A stretch of DNA of 64,000 bases from Omphiscola glabra (lineage: Eukaryota; Mollusca; Gastropoda; Lymnaeidae), in assembly GCA_964017045.1 (NCBI GenBank), contig OZ024794.1:33263682-33327681 (forward strand), in the 5' to 3' direction. Made by a program: the position numbers and the translations under genes. Under the pieces are notes generated by a model. The model saw only the letters and a list, made by a program, of their open reading frames with translations, ran no database searches and had not been told where the DNA came from. Shown here one piece after another: positions 1 through 10,703 of the stretch (position 1 is its first letter; each line of letters starts with the position of its first letter).

Positions 1-46
1 CTCCATGGACTGCTACTCACCCACCTCCATGGACTGCTACTCACTT
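1..46. repeat. Two-copy 24-bp tandem repeat at window edge
   Basis: The motif CTCCATGGACTGCTACTCAC occurs at 1 and again at 25. The array may continue to the left of the window. It is too short to classify. Confidence 0.7.
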
Positions 47-59
47 ATCACCACCTCTA

Positions 60-435
60 GTCACTGCCTAGTCGCTCTATATCTCGTTGAGATTCCATTT
101 TTGTATTCGAACTCTGCTTTTTATTCCTACTATCCCCCCCTCCCCCCAACGAAAAAAAAAAAGGATGATAGAAAAACTCCAGACAGTCCACAGGGAGCCC
201 ATAAAAGAAGTTATGTCTGCAAATTGTGTCAACGTCTCAAGTCAGATTATTTCCCTCGAGATAGACATGTACAGTGACACCAGAAAAGGTTGTCTTAGGA
301 AACATTGGGGGGGTCATTATGATAGCAGGGGAGGGGGTGAAAGGGTGGGGGAGTGGTTTGTTCGGGTTTAAGGACAACAACAAAATATGTCATTGTTCAA
401 ATGGAGACATTATCTTCAGAAACTACAGCAGTGAG
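60..435. other. Unannotated DNA with C and A runs
   Basis: This stretch holds short C-rich, A-rich and G-rich runs (for example 136-165 and 307-360). The open frames across it are short and show no family motif, so no gene is called. Confidence 0.6.
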
Positions 436-437
436 GC

Positions 438-512
438 TACCATCTCTGTACTTACAGCCTGTGCCCCAGCCATCTTATTGAAAAGACTTTCCACCATCTC
501 TGACACTCACAG
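438..512 (-). repeat. Left arm of a 75-bp perfect inverted repeat
   Basis: These 75 bases are the exact reverse complement of 715-789, which lies inside the 55-bp tandem array. This is therefore one array segment (about 1.4 units) in inverted orientation. The arms are separated by 202 bp and could form a long hairpin. Confidence 0.9.
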
Positions 513-535
513 TTTCATTAGATCATTGTGGGAGG

Positions 536-867
536 CGGGTGGGTCACAAACTGTATGTGCAGAGAGGGTAAAATGTCTTTTCAATAAGATGTGTGGGGCA
601 CAAGCTGTAAGGGGCAAAGATGGTGGAAAGTCTTTTCAATAAGATGGGTGGGGCACAAGCTGTGAGTGTCAGAGATGGTGGAAAGTCTTTTCGATAAGAT
701 GGGTGGGGCACAAGCTGTGAGTGTCAGAGATGGTGGAAAGTCTTTTCAATAAGATGGCTGGGGCACAGGCTGTAAGTACAGAGATGGTAAAAAGTATTTT
801 GAATAAGATGGGTGGGGCACAAGCTGTAAGTGTCAGAGATGGGGGAAAGTCTTTTCAATAATATGAC
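536..867. repeat. 55-bp minisatellite, about 6 copies
   Basis: Units share the segments GTCTTTTCAATAAGATG and GGGGCACAAGCTGT, with period 55. The copies differ at several sites (TGTGTGGGG, TGGCTGGGG, GATAAGATG). An inverted copy of this array lies upstream at 438-512. Confidence 0.9.
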
Positions 868-1181
868 TCGAGCCTTGAGACGCTAAAGTCGACATTATCG
901 TGGGGTCAGTGACGCGACGATAGGTGTTTGATACATGATGATGCTGTATTTACATGTTGACAATGTTTTATATACATTTTGATGCCAATGTGTTCATGGT
1001 TCTAGTCTTGTGTACTTAATACTGTTCACCGTGTCAATGTTCACTTAGTATGTGTTACACATAATGATCATAACACTGAAACGATTGTGATCCCTTTCGT
1101 TTTATTCATGATAGCTCTTAATGTTAGTCTTTCAGCTCAACATAAAAGCGAGACACCTATATCCTTCATCCTCCCTAAATA
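868..1181. other. Unannotated AT-rich DNA
   Basis: I see no repeat, coding motif or transposon end here. Confidence 0.5.
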
Positions 1182-1369
1182 CAGCGGTTCTCAACCTGTA
1201 GGTCGCGACCCCTTTGGGGGGATGAATGACCCTTTCCCAGGGGTCGCCTAAGGCATCGGAAAACACATATTTATGGAGTAGCAACGAACATAATTTTATG
1301 GTTGGGGGTCACCGCGACAAGAGGAATTGTATACAAGGGTGGCGGCATTAGGATTGTTGAGAACCACTG
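1182..1369 (+). mobile_element. SPIN-family hAT non-autonomous element, copy 1
   Basis: The left end starts CAGCGGTTCTCAACCTGTAG and continues with the family-typical GGTCGCGACCCCTTTGGGG. The right end is TTGAGAACCACTG. The layout matches the non-autonomous SPIN elements known from mammals, reptiles and Lymnaea. There is no coding capacity. An 8-bp target duplication is not clear for this copy. Confidence 0.85.
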
Positions 1370-1428
1370 CGATATAAGCTTTTTTTTTTTTATTTATAAC
1401 AAACGTCAAATTTGTTCAATTTTTGACG

Positions 1429-1704
1429 CTTCAACCAGTATATCATATGTACCTTTCTTCACCCAGTATAACATTATCCCCTGCTTCACCCAGTATAACA
1501 TATGTCCCCTGCTCCACCCAGTATAACATTTATCCCCTACTTCACCCAGTATAACATATGTCCCCTGGTTCACCCAGTGTAACATATGTCCCTTCCTTCG
1601 CCCAGTATAACATATGACCCCTGCTTCACCCAGTATAACATATGACCCCTGCTTCACCCAGTATAACATATGACCCCTGCTTCACCCAGTATAACATATG
1701 TACC
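1429..1704. repeat. 28-bp minisatellite, about 10 copies (family A)
   Basis: The core CACCCAGTATAACATATG recurs every 28 bp with a variable tail (TCCCCTGCTT, ACCCCTGCTT, TACC). The same family forms a much larger array at 10704-11639. Confidence 0.95.
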
Positions 1705-2880
1705 GTGTTTTAAAGCGCCGCAGCCCCCCCTCACCCCCCTCCCCCCACGAACCAGACAGACTTTCCAGCAGTTCAAACTGACAACACACACACACAAAAT
1801 ACATTAAACACCAAACAAATCACTGACAAAAAGTTCATAATAAGTCTATGAACGCCGGGGCAACTGCGGCGTTCATGAACCACTTATTTCGTTCAAAATA
1901 TTCTGAACGCCTCGTAAGGGGAGATCCACTGGATAAACCCGCAAGAAGAATCCTGGCCACTGTTCAGGACGAGCAGACGAGCATCTGCTTGTATTGTCTC
2001 ACGGACTCTAACGGATAAATCACAATCAGACGCCAGCGGTCTGCACCACCCCCGAAACTCACACACACACACACACACACAGACACACACACATACTTTT
2101 GAAAAACGGGTTTTCCATCGTCGTTTAAGAGGTAGGCCTGTTTGTCATTCTCGCGTTCTTGAAAATAGTTTTCGCGTACAGTCTTTTGGGTTTACTAGGT
2201 GGTGTTCATAAATAACCCTGGGTGAACTAGGTGATGTTCATAAAAAAACCATCTCCCCCCCCCCATATGCAATTAATTCAGGAACCAAAAAAAAAAAAAA
2301 AAAATCCCTTTAAAATGGCAAAAATGTTCATGTGCACAAAGTGATCTCAGTAAGTTTTAGATTTCTAAAAACTGTAAAAACCATTTCGACAACATATTGA
2401 TACACACGCTGCTGCATAAGAGGGATTAAAAAAAAAATAAGTTGGAGTGGAACACATATCATGATACATACTTGTTGATACGCAGATCTATTTAGAAAAA
2501 CAACAGCATTGACGAACCTGTTTTCTCTACATATTTATTGATAAGCTTAATAAGCCGAAACAAAACTGGACATACATTTAAGTACATTACCCAATTCATT
2601 TCTGAAAACAACAACCAAAAAAAAACAAAAAAAAATCAACAACAACAAAAAATAATTATAATAATAAATAAATCGCAGAGTCGTCTACCTTTCTTGTATA
2701 ACAGGATGACGTCATATAAACAATAAATCTAATAATCATTATTTTAAACTGTATTCTTTAATCTCTAAGACAAGTCTGATCTTAATTAAGATGAAACTGC
2801 AGTCTTTTTCCGATCACATTAGTTCAAATGTAAGCAATTATAATTAGAAAAAAAAAATTTGCTACCGGTTCTCGTATAGA
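1705..2880. other. Unannotated AT-rich DNA with CA microsatellite
   Basis: It contains a C-rich run near 1725-1748, a (CA)n tract at about 2059-2092, an A run near 2286-2304 and A-rich blocks near 2615-2675. Short open frames show no homology I recognise. Confidence 0.6.
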
Positions 2881-2884
2881 TTAA

Positions 2885-3059
2885 GCGTCGGTTCACACGA
2901 TCAAATTTTTCTTCAAGCATTTGATGCAATTCGTGTATGAAGCCTTGCCACAACTTTCAAATTACTATTTGATCAAATTCCCCAAAAAAAAGAAACCACG
3001 CACAAAATAGTGCGTTCATACAACAATTTGACGTGGCATTTGATCACGTGAACTGACGC
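2885..3059. mobile_element. TIR element (MITE) flanked by TTAA
   Basis: The left end GCGTCGGTTCAC is matched in inverted orientation by the right end GTGAACTGACGC, with one mismatch in 12. Inverted similarity continues inward (GATCAAAT / ATTTGATC). TTAA flanks both sides (2881-2884 and 3060-3063), as for piggyBac-type insertion, although the termini are not the usual CCC. It is 175 bp and non-coding. A Harbinger-like TTA target is an alternative. Confidence 0.6.
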
Positions 3060-3063
3060 TTAA

Positions 3064-3640
3064 TTTAATCACGTCACATCTGACAGAGTGAAATTTGGTC
3101 ATACTATATGAATTATTGGAAATGTGCATCTCAAATAATCAAACTTTAATGTGACAATCTCGACTTAGATGTTAAAGCGTCATCAAATACAAGATAATAA
3201 GATTGGGAAAAATGGGCAAGGAAGAGGGTTGGGGGGGGGGGGGGGGGAGGGAGGTGCTGCCATGAAGTCAAACATTGTTCATTCTACAAATTCATGACGT
3301 CATTTCCGCAATAAGATAATTACCTGAGCAGGGCAATGTGTCGAAAATTTGTAGAAACTAATTTAATTGCTACGCCACAAGTTTTACATCACAATTTTAT
3401 TGTGGATTATTTTAAATTTAGTTTTATTTCATAGAAAATCTTTTTTTTAAAACATTTTGGTTGTGTATTTTATTGAGACGTCGTTAAAATCAAGTGCCAT
3501 TAAAATAGAAACAAAAAAACATTTCCATTTCTTAGGCCTGGTTATTTTTAACCCTTCTAATATTTCTTCTTATTCCTGATTTTTTAAACAAATGAATAAT
3601 TAGAAAGCAAATTTAAGAGATAGACTTAAGATTTTTTTTT
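3064..3640. other. Unannotated AT-rich DNA
   Basis: A G run lies at about 3230-3247. It is otherwise AT-rich, with no supported gene. Confidence 0.5.
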
Positions 3641-3670
3641 AAGCGTACGAAGTGACTGCTCTGAATAGAA

Positions 3671-4091
3671 CTACATGGGATATCAGTCCACGCTGAATTA
3701 GTGTTGCAAGTCTCTTTCTGCGCCCCCAAACAATGGAATTCTCTGCCACTACAGATCCGCAATATACCAACCACCCAGTCCTTCAAAACTGCACTCAAAA
3801 CACATCTCTTTAAATTCTACTACCCCGACTGATTCCCCACATCTGACCGATAAACGCTGCTGCTGGCCGGCCGTCCATCGCTTGTCATGTAAGAGTTGGG
3901 TGTGGATGGGGTGAATATGCATTAGGTTTTGTTTTGTTTCTATACAGCTATTATTTATTACATAAATTTATTTTATTTTATTGTCATAATTATGTCTCTT
4001 TTGCTAATATTTTTATGTACAGCGCGGTGAGCCTAGCCCTAGGCCGGGGGTACGGCGCTATATAATACAACTAATAATAATAATGATAATG
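3671..4091 (+). mobile_element. CR1/L2-like retrotransposon 3' end (5'-truncated)
   Basis: The plus-strand frame ending with the stop at 3830-3832 contains CAPKQWNSLP and then TALKTHLF. This is the conserved C-terminal tail of CR1/L2-class reverse transcriptases. An untranslated region follows and ends in GCGCTATATAATAC with an (AAT)n tail at about 4070-4091, the usual 3' microsatellite end. Only the last 50 or so codons remain, so it is a dead copy. The same 3' untranslated region recurs at 33302-33452. Confidence 0.85.
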
Positions 4092-5151
4092 TAAGCTTTA
4101 AGATTTTTTTCAGCCCCCCCCCCCCGACCCCACACACTTTTTGTTTTAATGGGTTAAAACTGAGCTATTTATTTTTTAACGCGGTTAATTTATTTTTCCC
4201 GTGTCATTCACCAAAACATTTATGTTTGGATATCTTCACTTTCAGTTGTGTCCCTTTGGTGTTGTTATTCTTCTTTTAAAAATCTCTCAAAAGAACCTGG
4301 CAACCCTTAACACGGGTCCTCAAAGTGTAACGGCGTAACACCACTGGGTTAACATGGTGAATCCTTTCCCAGTGAACACCCACAGCTCCTTCCCTTTAAA
4401 ACCTTAGAACCTTTGATACTACGTGTCAACACCGTTTATGATCAGACCGCGTCTACCCCTCGACTTGTATGTCGGGAATTTACACGCCTATGTTCTTCCG
4501 TACCCACCCTTTCCTTTTACAACCCCCTCCCACACCAACTCTTCCAACAAGGCGTCTCCACCTTATCATCACCAGCAGACGACGACGCCCCAAACACGAG
4601 GTTTGGAGTGGGGCGAGCGGGGGGGGGGGGCGAGATCGGTAAGATAAGAATCATGAAGGTGATGACCACTAACTATGCGCCCGTGTTCACCGCTCATTAC
4701 CGTTATCTTAAATGTGATCGGCGACGAGCGGGTCTACCGGGGTCTTCTAGACCCACGCACACGTCCCTGGTGATTAATTCAGACCAAATCTCAATTTGGT
4801 GTGAAATTGTAGGACTGTAGCCCCTGCCGCCATTTTCGGAGGAGAACGAACATAAATGGTGAGCGGTGGAGGTGAGATTTGGAGGTTAAACAGGTAACAG
4901 GTTGATTTACAAGTGAGGGGGGGGGGGGGAAATAAAATTTTCAAATTTTTTAATCTGTTTTTCAAAAAAAAAAATTTTTTAAATTGATATGTTTTAGATT
5001 AAAATACGCAAGGAATTATGGGAAGCTTGAATAATGTTGTTATTGTATGTTAATTTTCTTAAAGTCTTAAATTTTAACCACTCGTACAGTGCTTCTCATG
5101 GAGGCGTCACTGGAGACCAATCAACAGAAACGGGTCCCTAGTCACCTTTCG
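4092..5151. other. Unannotated DNA with homopolymer runs
   Basis: It contains a C run near 4116-4128 and G runs near 4620-4630 and 4917-4930. An open frame of 135 codons begins at 4413. It has no motif, signal peptide or splice context, so I do not call a gene. Confidence 0.5.
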
Positions 5152-5520
5152 TCTACTTCTATATATTAAGGGCCCACGATCAATGTATTGATTAGTCTGG
5201 CTCCTGCGTATGTAGAGGGGATTAGCAATGTTTCTGTGCCTGGTGTTGATGAGGATATTTCAATGGTTGCAAGAGTTACTTAGTGAGGGTATCAGGAACT
5301 GGGGGTTGGAAGGCCTGAGGCAATAGACGCAAATGTCTCAAGTGTTGTCGCCTTAAGTGTTCCCTTTGGAAGCTTGTTCCAGTCCGTGATTGTCTTTGGC
5401 AGGAATGAGCAGTTCCTGTACTGGCTTCTCGCTGGTATGAGCCAGAACTGCCTGTCATGGCCTCGTCGCTGTCTATGGGGGAGAGGGTAAACAGTTAAGA
5501 AGATTCTAGGCAAGAACTTT
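5152..5520 (-). mobile_element. CR1-like retrotransposon 3' end with GAA tail, copy 1
   Basis: The minus-strand frame at 5292-5513 carries RGHDRQFWLIPARS and FLPKTITDWNKLP, typical of the extreme C-terminus of CR1-class reverse transcriptases. The 3' untranslated region runs toward 5152 and ends next to a GAAG tail. A second copy of the family lies at 45205-45525. Both are 5'-truncated and non-functional. Confidence 0.8.
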
Positions 5521-5749
5521 TAAAATCAATTGGACACCGATGTCTTCTGCAGTGGAGTCAAATGTCCCGTTACCTCTGGCTGAACAGTTTGGTTAGGGAT
5601 AGCCAATAAAAGTGAATGAATATGGTGGCCAGGTCACCAGGAAACACAAACTCACTCAGAAATACATACCACTGAGTTCATTAGACTAGTGGGCCAACTG
5701 ACAGGGCCGTCTTAAGGCCTAAGCATGGGCACACCAGACAGTTGCCCAG

Positions 5750-6336
5750 GTCCTCGCGCTTCTAGGGGGCTTCATGCTTCTAGGGGGCTTCACGCTTCTA
5801 TGTGACTTCACGCTTCTAGCGGGCTTCACGCTTCTAAGGGGCTTCACGCTTCTAGGTGACCTCACGCTTCTAGGGGGCCTCACGCTTCTAGGGGGCCTAC
5901 TGCTTCTAGGGGGCTTCACGCTTCTAGGGGGCCTCACGCTTCTAGGGGGCCTCACGCTTCTAGGTGACCTCACGCTTCTAGGGAACTTCACGCTTCTAGG
6001 TGACTTCAAGCTTCTGGGCAATCTCGGGGGCCTCACGCTTCTAGTGGCCTCACGCTTCTAGGGGGCCTCACGCTTCTAGGGGGCTTCACGCTTCTAGGTG
6101 ACCTCACGCTTCTAGGGGGCCTCACGCTACTAGGGGGCTTCACACTTCTAGGTGACTTAACGCTTCTAAGGGGCCTCACTCTTCTGGGGGGCTTCACCCT
6201 TCTAGGGGGCCTCACGCTTCTAGGGAGCCTCACGCTTCTAGGGGGCCTCAGTCTTCTAGGAGGCTTCACGCTTCTAAGGGGCCTCACGCTTCTAGAGGGT
6301 CTCACGTTTCTAGGGGGCCTAAGGCTTCTAGTGCCA
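5750..6336. repeat. 18-bp minisatellite, about 32 copies
   Basis: The unit is GGGGGCCTCACGCTTCTA with CTT/CCT and GGTGAC variants. Because 18 is divisible by 3, both strands have long open frames (LLGGFT-type and RSVRPP-type peptides). These are artefacts, not proteins. The array lies inside the TIR-bounded element 5702-7017. Confidence 0.95.
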
Positions 6337-6565
6337 TCAAATTGCCTATAATGTTCATGAATAGATTTTTTGCCAATATAACTTGCTTTCAAATGGTAGT
6401 GGGAAGTACCTATCACACGTTTGTGTGCAGAACTTTTTCGATTCTCACATCCCTTTTATGGATTTAGTTTGATAGAAATACGTAAGTGAGCACCGGCACC
6501 TTTGTATCTACAATAAATCACGGGAAGCTAGTAATTAAAAATGTTTTCGAGACCTTACGAAATTA

Positions 6566-6614
6566 TTATTTTTCTTTAGTTCGATATATATATATATATA
6601 CCAAACTAAAGAAA

Positions 6615-6662
<48 letters not shown>
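6566..6662. repeat. (AT)n tract with flanking inverted repeat
   Basis: TTATTTTTCTTTAGTT is followed by (AT)n and then by its inverted partner AACTAAAGAAAAATAA. A longer (AT)n tract follows to 6662. Confidence 0.85.
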
Positions 6663-6663
<1 letters not shown>

Positions 6664-7017
6664 GTTGTACTATTTTCAGGGGAAACAAAGCTGGGGACCA
6701 AAAATCGTACTCTTAAAAATTGGGGTCACCCCGACCGGAATGAATAGTGTTTATGTTTGGCGGGGCTACGGAGCCAGTGCTGGTCCCTGGGTGGCATTAT
6801 GACTAATATTGACTCTGATAAATGTCCTGACCTCCTTAACAAGCGCCCTAACTACACCCCACCACACCCTTTTTTTTCCAACGAACTTGTTTGAATGAGA
6901 CACATGTCACAGCGCATGAACCAATCTGGGCGCAAAATGATTTTCCTTATATTAACTTTATTTTTATGCTAGAGCGCTGATTTTAGAGGGCCCCCCGATA
7001 CTGTTAAGACGGCCCTG

Positions 7018-8018
7018 GACAATTGGTCACCAGAAGAGAAAAAAAAAAGAACCGCGGCTTGAGGTGCGCGGTGTGGACGTCGCTGCTTGACATAGTGTTG
7101 TACCGGAACACTGGGGGGGGGGGGGGAGTGACCTTTCAACATGACCAAGTCCCAGTCTTGTTTGGTATCGATATTTGAAAGGAAAGACACAGTAAAAAAA
7201 ATTTAAAAGTTGAAAGCGACAAAACGCGTATCAATGCATCCCATCCATTAGAATTCTTCGAGGAATCGGGTGGCCCCGGGGGGGGGGGGGGGGAGGCTTG
7301 AAAACTCTCATATCGATACTCTTGAAAACGTAAGTAACGTAGTACTAAAAAAAAATAAAAAAAACCTCAAACGTTAAATTAATAAACGCGGCATCGGTAT
7401 CGCCCGCCCGCCGATCCGTCCTGGAGCCCAGACGTGTAAAAACCCAAGTGGCACATCTCGTGAATATTCTCCATAATTTCTCGCCTGCCAGACCGGGGGC
7501 TGGCACAAATTGACTTCTCCCAGTGACATCGAGATCCCGGGGAAAAGTTGAACCTGGGTAGGTTAACGGTGGCTTAGTGTACTATATACGTCACTCAGGG
7601 GCCGATAAGGCACGCGAAATCACTTTTAATAGGGGGGGTGGGGGGAAGGGGGGCGGTGGGGGATAGGAGGGAGAGGATGACAACCAAGGGGAAATAATCC
7701 TTCAAGTGACAACAGACGACCAAAACCAATAGCGTGAGAACAATTTTTAAACTCTTTATTTTTTATATTTTTAGAAATGTAGAGCCTGGTTCAAGCCACT
7801 GATTGGGTTGTCAAATGTTTTGAAAAGAGATTGTTGTTTTATTTGTGGTTTTTGTGTGGTTTTTTTTGACACATCGAATTCTTTACAACAGAACTCCACA
7901 ACAGTTGTGCCGCGAAAGGATGTTTGGTGTGCCGCCGCAAATTTTCTGACAAACACGTTAAGATTATATAAAATTGTTTTGACAAAAAAGAAAAAAAAAG
8001 GACAGTGATTGTCAAATA
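7018..8018. other. Unannotated DNA with G runs
   Basis: G runs occur near 7111-7126 and 7278-7293, and a G-rich patch at 7627-7675. No coding motif or transposon end was recognised. Confidence 0.5.
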
Positions 8019-8595
8019 AACAAGCTGTCTTCTTTCGCCTCTTCGTCCTCGGGGAACAGCAGCCGATCTTCATCGACGTCTGTGATCCTTCCTAGGACAT
8101 AGGCCGCCCACAAGAGTCCTCCAAGCATCACGGTCCTGGGGAAATCCCTCCAGCTTCCCCCAAGTGTGGCCAGGTTTCTTGGTATCCGATTCCTCTTCAC
8201 GGGGCCAAGTGTTCCTCGGCCTGCCTCTTTTCCGTTTTCCTTGGGGGATCCAGTTCAGGGCTTGTCTAGTTATGCTGGAGGCAGGTTTCCTGAGTGTATG
8301 GCCGATCCATCTCCATCTTCTTTGGAGGATCTCTTGTGGAGTTTCTGAGCTCCCATCGAGCGCTGCCCCAGGTGGCGGATAGGGGAATGCCCACCAGATA
8401 TGGTAGGTATTGGGGAAATCAAATACCCAGGGTGGACCAAAATCAGAACCTGTTGCCTTGCAGGGAGTGGACGAAACCACAAAGGCTAGGGTACCCTTCC
8501 CAAAATTAAGGGCAGCTCTCCGGAGAGTTGTGAGAGGCATCCCCCAAGATGGTTGTGCGCAGGGCTAACAACTCAGCCGCGTAAAAACTCTTTGT
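8019..8595 (-). mobile_element. Non-LTR retrotransposon remnant, probably internally deleted
   Basis: The minus-strand frame 8540-8070 ends with a classic retrotransposon C-terminal region: RRWRWIGHTLRKP, then ITRQALNW, GKRKRGRPRNTW and DRDAWRTLVGGLCPRKD. The upstream 65 residues do not resemble reverse transcriptase and may derive from an element leader. That would mean a 5' part is joined to the 3' part by an internal deletion (inference). There is no active-site domain, so this is a pseudogene fragment. Confidence 0.8.
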
Positions 8596-8670
8596 TACAA
8601 AAACGCAGACAAGACAAGCTGTCAGCGGTGTTAAATGGCGCGGCACATCTGCCTGTTTTAACTTTTGCAA

Positions 8671-8980
8671 GGGGTCGCAAGACAAGTGACCGCAGGGGTC
8701 ACAAGACAAGTAACCGCAGAGGTCACAAGACAAGTGACCGCAGGGGTCACAAGACAAGTGACCGCAGGGGTCACAAGACAAGTGACCGCAGGGGTCACAA
8801 GACAATTGACCGCAGGGGTCACAGGACAAGTGACCGCAGGGGTCACAAGACAAGTGCCCGCAGGGGTCAACAGACAAGTGACCGCAGGGGTCAACAGACA
8901 AGTGACCGCAGGGTCACAAGACAAGTGACCGCAGGGGTCACAAGACAAGTAACCGCAGGGGTCACAAGACAAGTGACCGT
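8671..8980. repeat. 24-bp minisatellite, about 13 copies
   Basis: The unit contains CACAAGACAAGTGACCGCAG followed by GGGT, with occasional GTCAACAG and TAACCG variants. Open frames on both strands are repeat read-through. Confidence 0.95.
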
Positions 8981-9410
8981 GTCAACAGTGTGACTGAAGC
9001 AACCCACGAACCATGTCCCTGTCACCTTGACCTTTGATCGAACGATTTTAACGCCTGTGCTGTTCAATACGTCGGTCATATGTTTGCGGGCTGTTAAAAA
9101 TGATTTTAAAAAAAAATAATTACACTACCCAGGTAACAATGTCTTCATCACCGATGGATGAAAAGAAATCCAACACACACAAACCAACCTGGTCAGCTCG
9201 AGGGAACTGAAGATCTTTCATGTGAGTCCTCGAGACAGACAAACACCACGTTGTTATCTGAGACAGATTTTTTTTGTGCTACATTTGTCTTATTATTATT
9301 TTTGTGCGGCTTTTTAAAAAAAAAAAAGGTTTTTGGCATTTAAATAAATATGGTAAATGAATATATAACAACAAAAAAAATATAAATAGTATGCATCAAG
9401 TCAATCCTTA
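8981..9410. other. Unannotated DNA
   Basis: It is AT-rich with A/T runs (9105-9117 and 9314-9328). No gene is supported. Confidence 0.5.
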
Positions 9411-9681
9411 CAAACCAACAAACAAACCTGACAACAAACAAACCCGACAACCAGCCTGACAACAAACCTGACAACAAACAAACCAGACAACAAACAAACC
9501 TGACAACAAGCAAACCTGACAACAAACAAACCTGACAACAAACAAACCTGACAACAAACAAACCAGACAACAAACAAACCTGACAACAAGCAAACATGAC
9601 AACAATCAAACCCGACAACCAGCCTGACAACAAACCTGACAACAAACAAACCCAGACAACAAACAAACCTGACGACAAGCA
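9411..9681. repeat. 16-bp minisatellite, about 17 copies
   Basis: The unit is AAACCTGACAACAAAC. A compound variant CCCGACAACCAGCCTGACAA occurs twice (near 9443 and 9611), indicating an internal segmental duplication. Long minus-strand frames (CCQVCLLSGLFVV peptides) are artefacts. Confidence 0.95.
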
Positions 9682-9981
9682 CACACGAATCAGAGTCACG
9701 CCAGTGCTTTCAACAAATCCTCGGACCGGATGTTCCTGAGATAGACGACCGGGGACTTTAAACTCATTAACCGACCCGACAGCTCGGACCCTGTCCAGCG
9801 GGTGCGGACTTGGCCCTAATTACTTCAGACAATCGCGGGGAAAATCGTGGACGTAATTGACGGGCCGTCGCGGCGCAATAAACCCGAGCCTTGCGGTGGC
9901 CAGACATTGTAGAACAAAAGAATCGAGGTGAGACTTAAGACGTTGACCTTGTTAATTTCACTTAACTTAGACTTTTACATG
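9682..9981. other. GC-rich non-repetitive block with homeodomain-type motifs
   Basis: This is one of few balanced-composition, non-repetitive stretches. It holds CCTAATTAC (near 9816) and CGTAATTGAC (near 9851). No open frame of note is present. A regulatory role is speculative. Confidence 0.3.
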
Positions 9982-10175
9982 CAGGCCCGCACCTTGGGGG
10001 GTCGGGACAACCATGGCACTTGTCAGGGGCCGAGCTAGATAGGGGCCCGCCCTTTTTCGAGTTGTTTTTTTTTTCAAAATAAAGTGGCGTTTTTAAATAT
10101 ACGCACATGTTTAAAAACACGAAAGGGGCCCAAACTCCGCTGCCTGGGGCCCATAATTTCCTAGGTGCGGGCCTG
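9982..10175. mobile_element. hAT-like MITE with 13-bp perfect TIRs
   Basis: The ends CAGGCCCGCACCT and AGGTGCGGGCCTG are exact inverted repeats. TTACAT occurs immediately outside both ends, a partial 8-bp target duplication. At 194 bp it has no coding capacity. Confidence 0.75.
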
Positions 10176-10690
10176 TTACATATAGGACTATTGAAAAGAG
10201 ATATAGTTGTTGGATAATGTAAGTGCTTGGGGGCATCAAATGATTTACAAGCCTAAAATGTAATTTCAGAGAAAACGAAAAATGAGCGAAACATTTACCT
10301 GGGCTAAAATAAAATACAGCAGTGTTAAGAGGAATGATCACTTCCTGCCATAGAGTCTGGCAAATGTTACATTTGGAATTGCATCTACGAACAGAAGCTC
10401 TAATGGATCCCCCGGGAACCCCGTTTCGCGGGACCCACACCCCCTCCCCCGGGATGTTTCGCCCTGCGGAAAACGGGATCCTATTTTGAGTCGTAGCGAA
10501 GGAAGAGAATCACTGGTAACGTTCGAGGAGGATTCCCCAGAGCTACCGACCACTCCGATCACAACAGTGTTTATCGCTAAGCGGTACTGGGCACTCTTGG
10601 TCCCTACATAAGCACCGCATCACAAGTATTGAGCTAGTAACAGTAACGGGGAGGAAACAGCTGCATGGGAAGCCCGCCATCAACACCTTC
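10176..10690. other. Unannotated DNA
   Basis: It is mixed composition. The minus-strand open frames near 10338-10562 and 10111-10440 show no recognisable domain. Confidence 0.5.
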
Positions 10691-10703
10691 GTTGTCCACG
10701 ATC
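10691..10703. repeat. 13-bp direct repeat, left flank of 28-bp array
   Basis: GTTGTCCACGATC abuts the first array unit and is repeated exactly at the far side of the array (11640-11652). Confidence 0.85.

Larger units (their letters stand above)
5702..7017. mobile_element. hAT-like element carrying an internal minisatellite
   Basis: The left terminus CAGGGCCGTCTTAA is the exact inverted partner of TTAAGACGGCCCTG at 7004-7017. The termini have the CAG...CTG form common in hAT elements. The interior is a large 18-bp array (5750-6336) and an (AT)n region (6582-6661) with no transposase. Flanking bases give only a weak target duplication, so the boundaries rest on the 14-bp perfect inverted repeats. 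Confidence 0.65.

Noticed and set aside
5719..6416. Arg/Pro/Ser-rich and Leu/Gly-rich frames
   Set aside because: They come from an 18-bp minisatellite within a transposon.
8070..8540. 156-codon frame as a host gene
   Set aside because: Its C-terminal half is a retrotransposon terminal domain, so it was called a mobile-element remnant.
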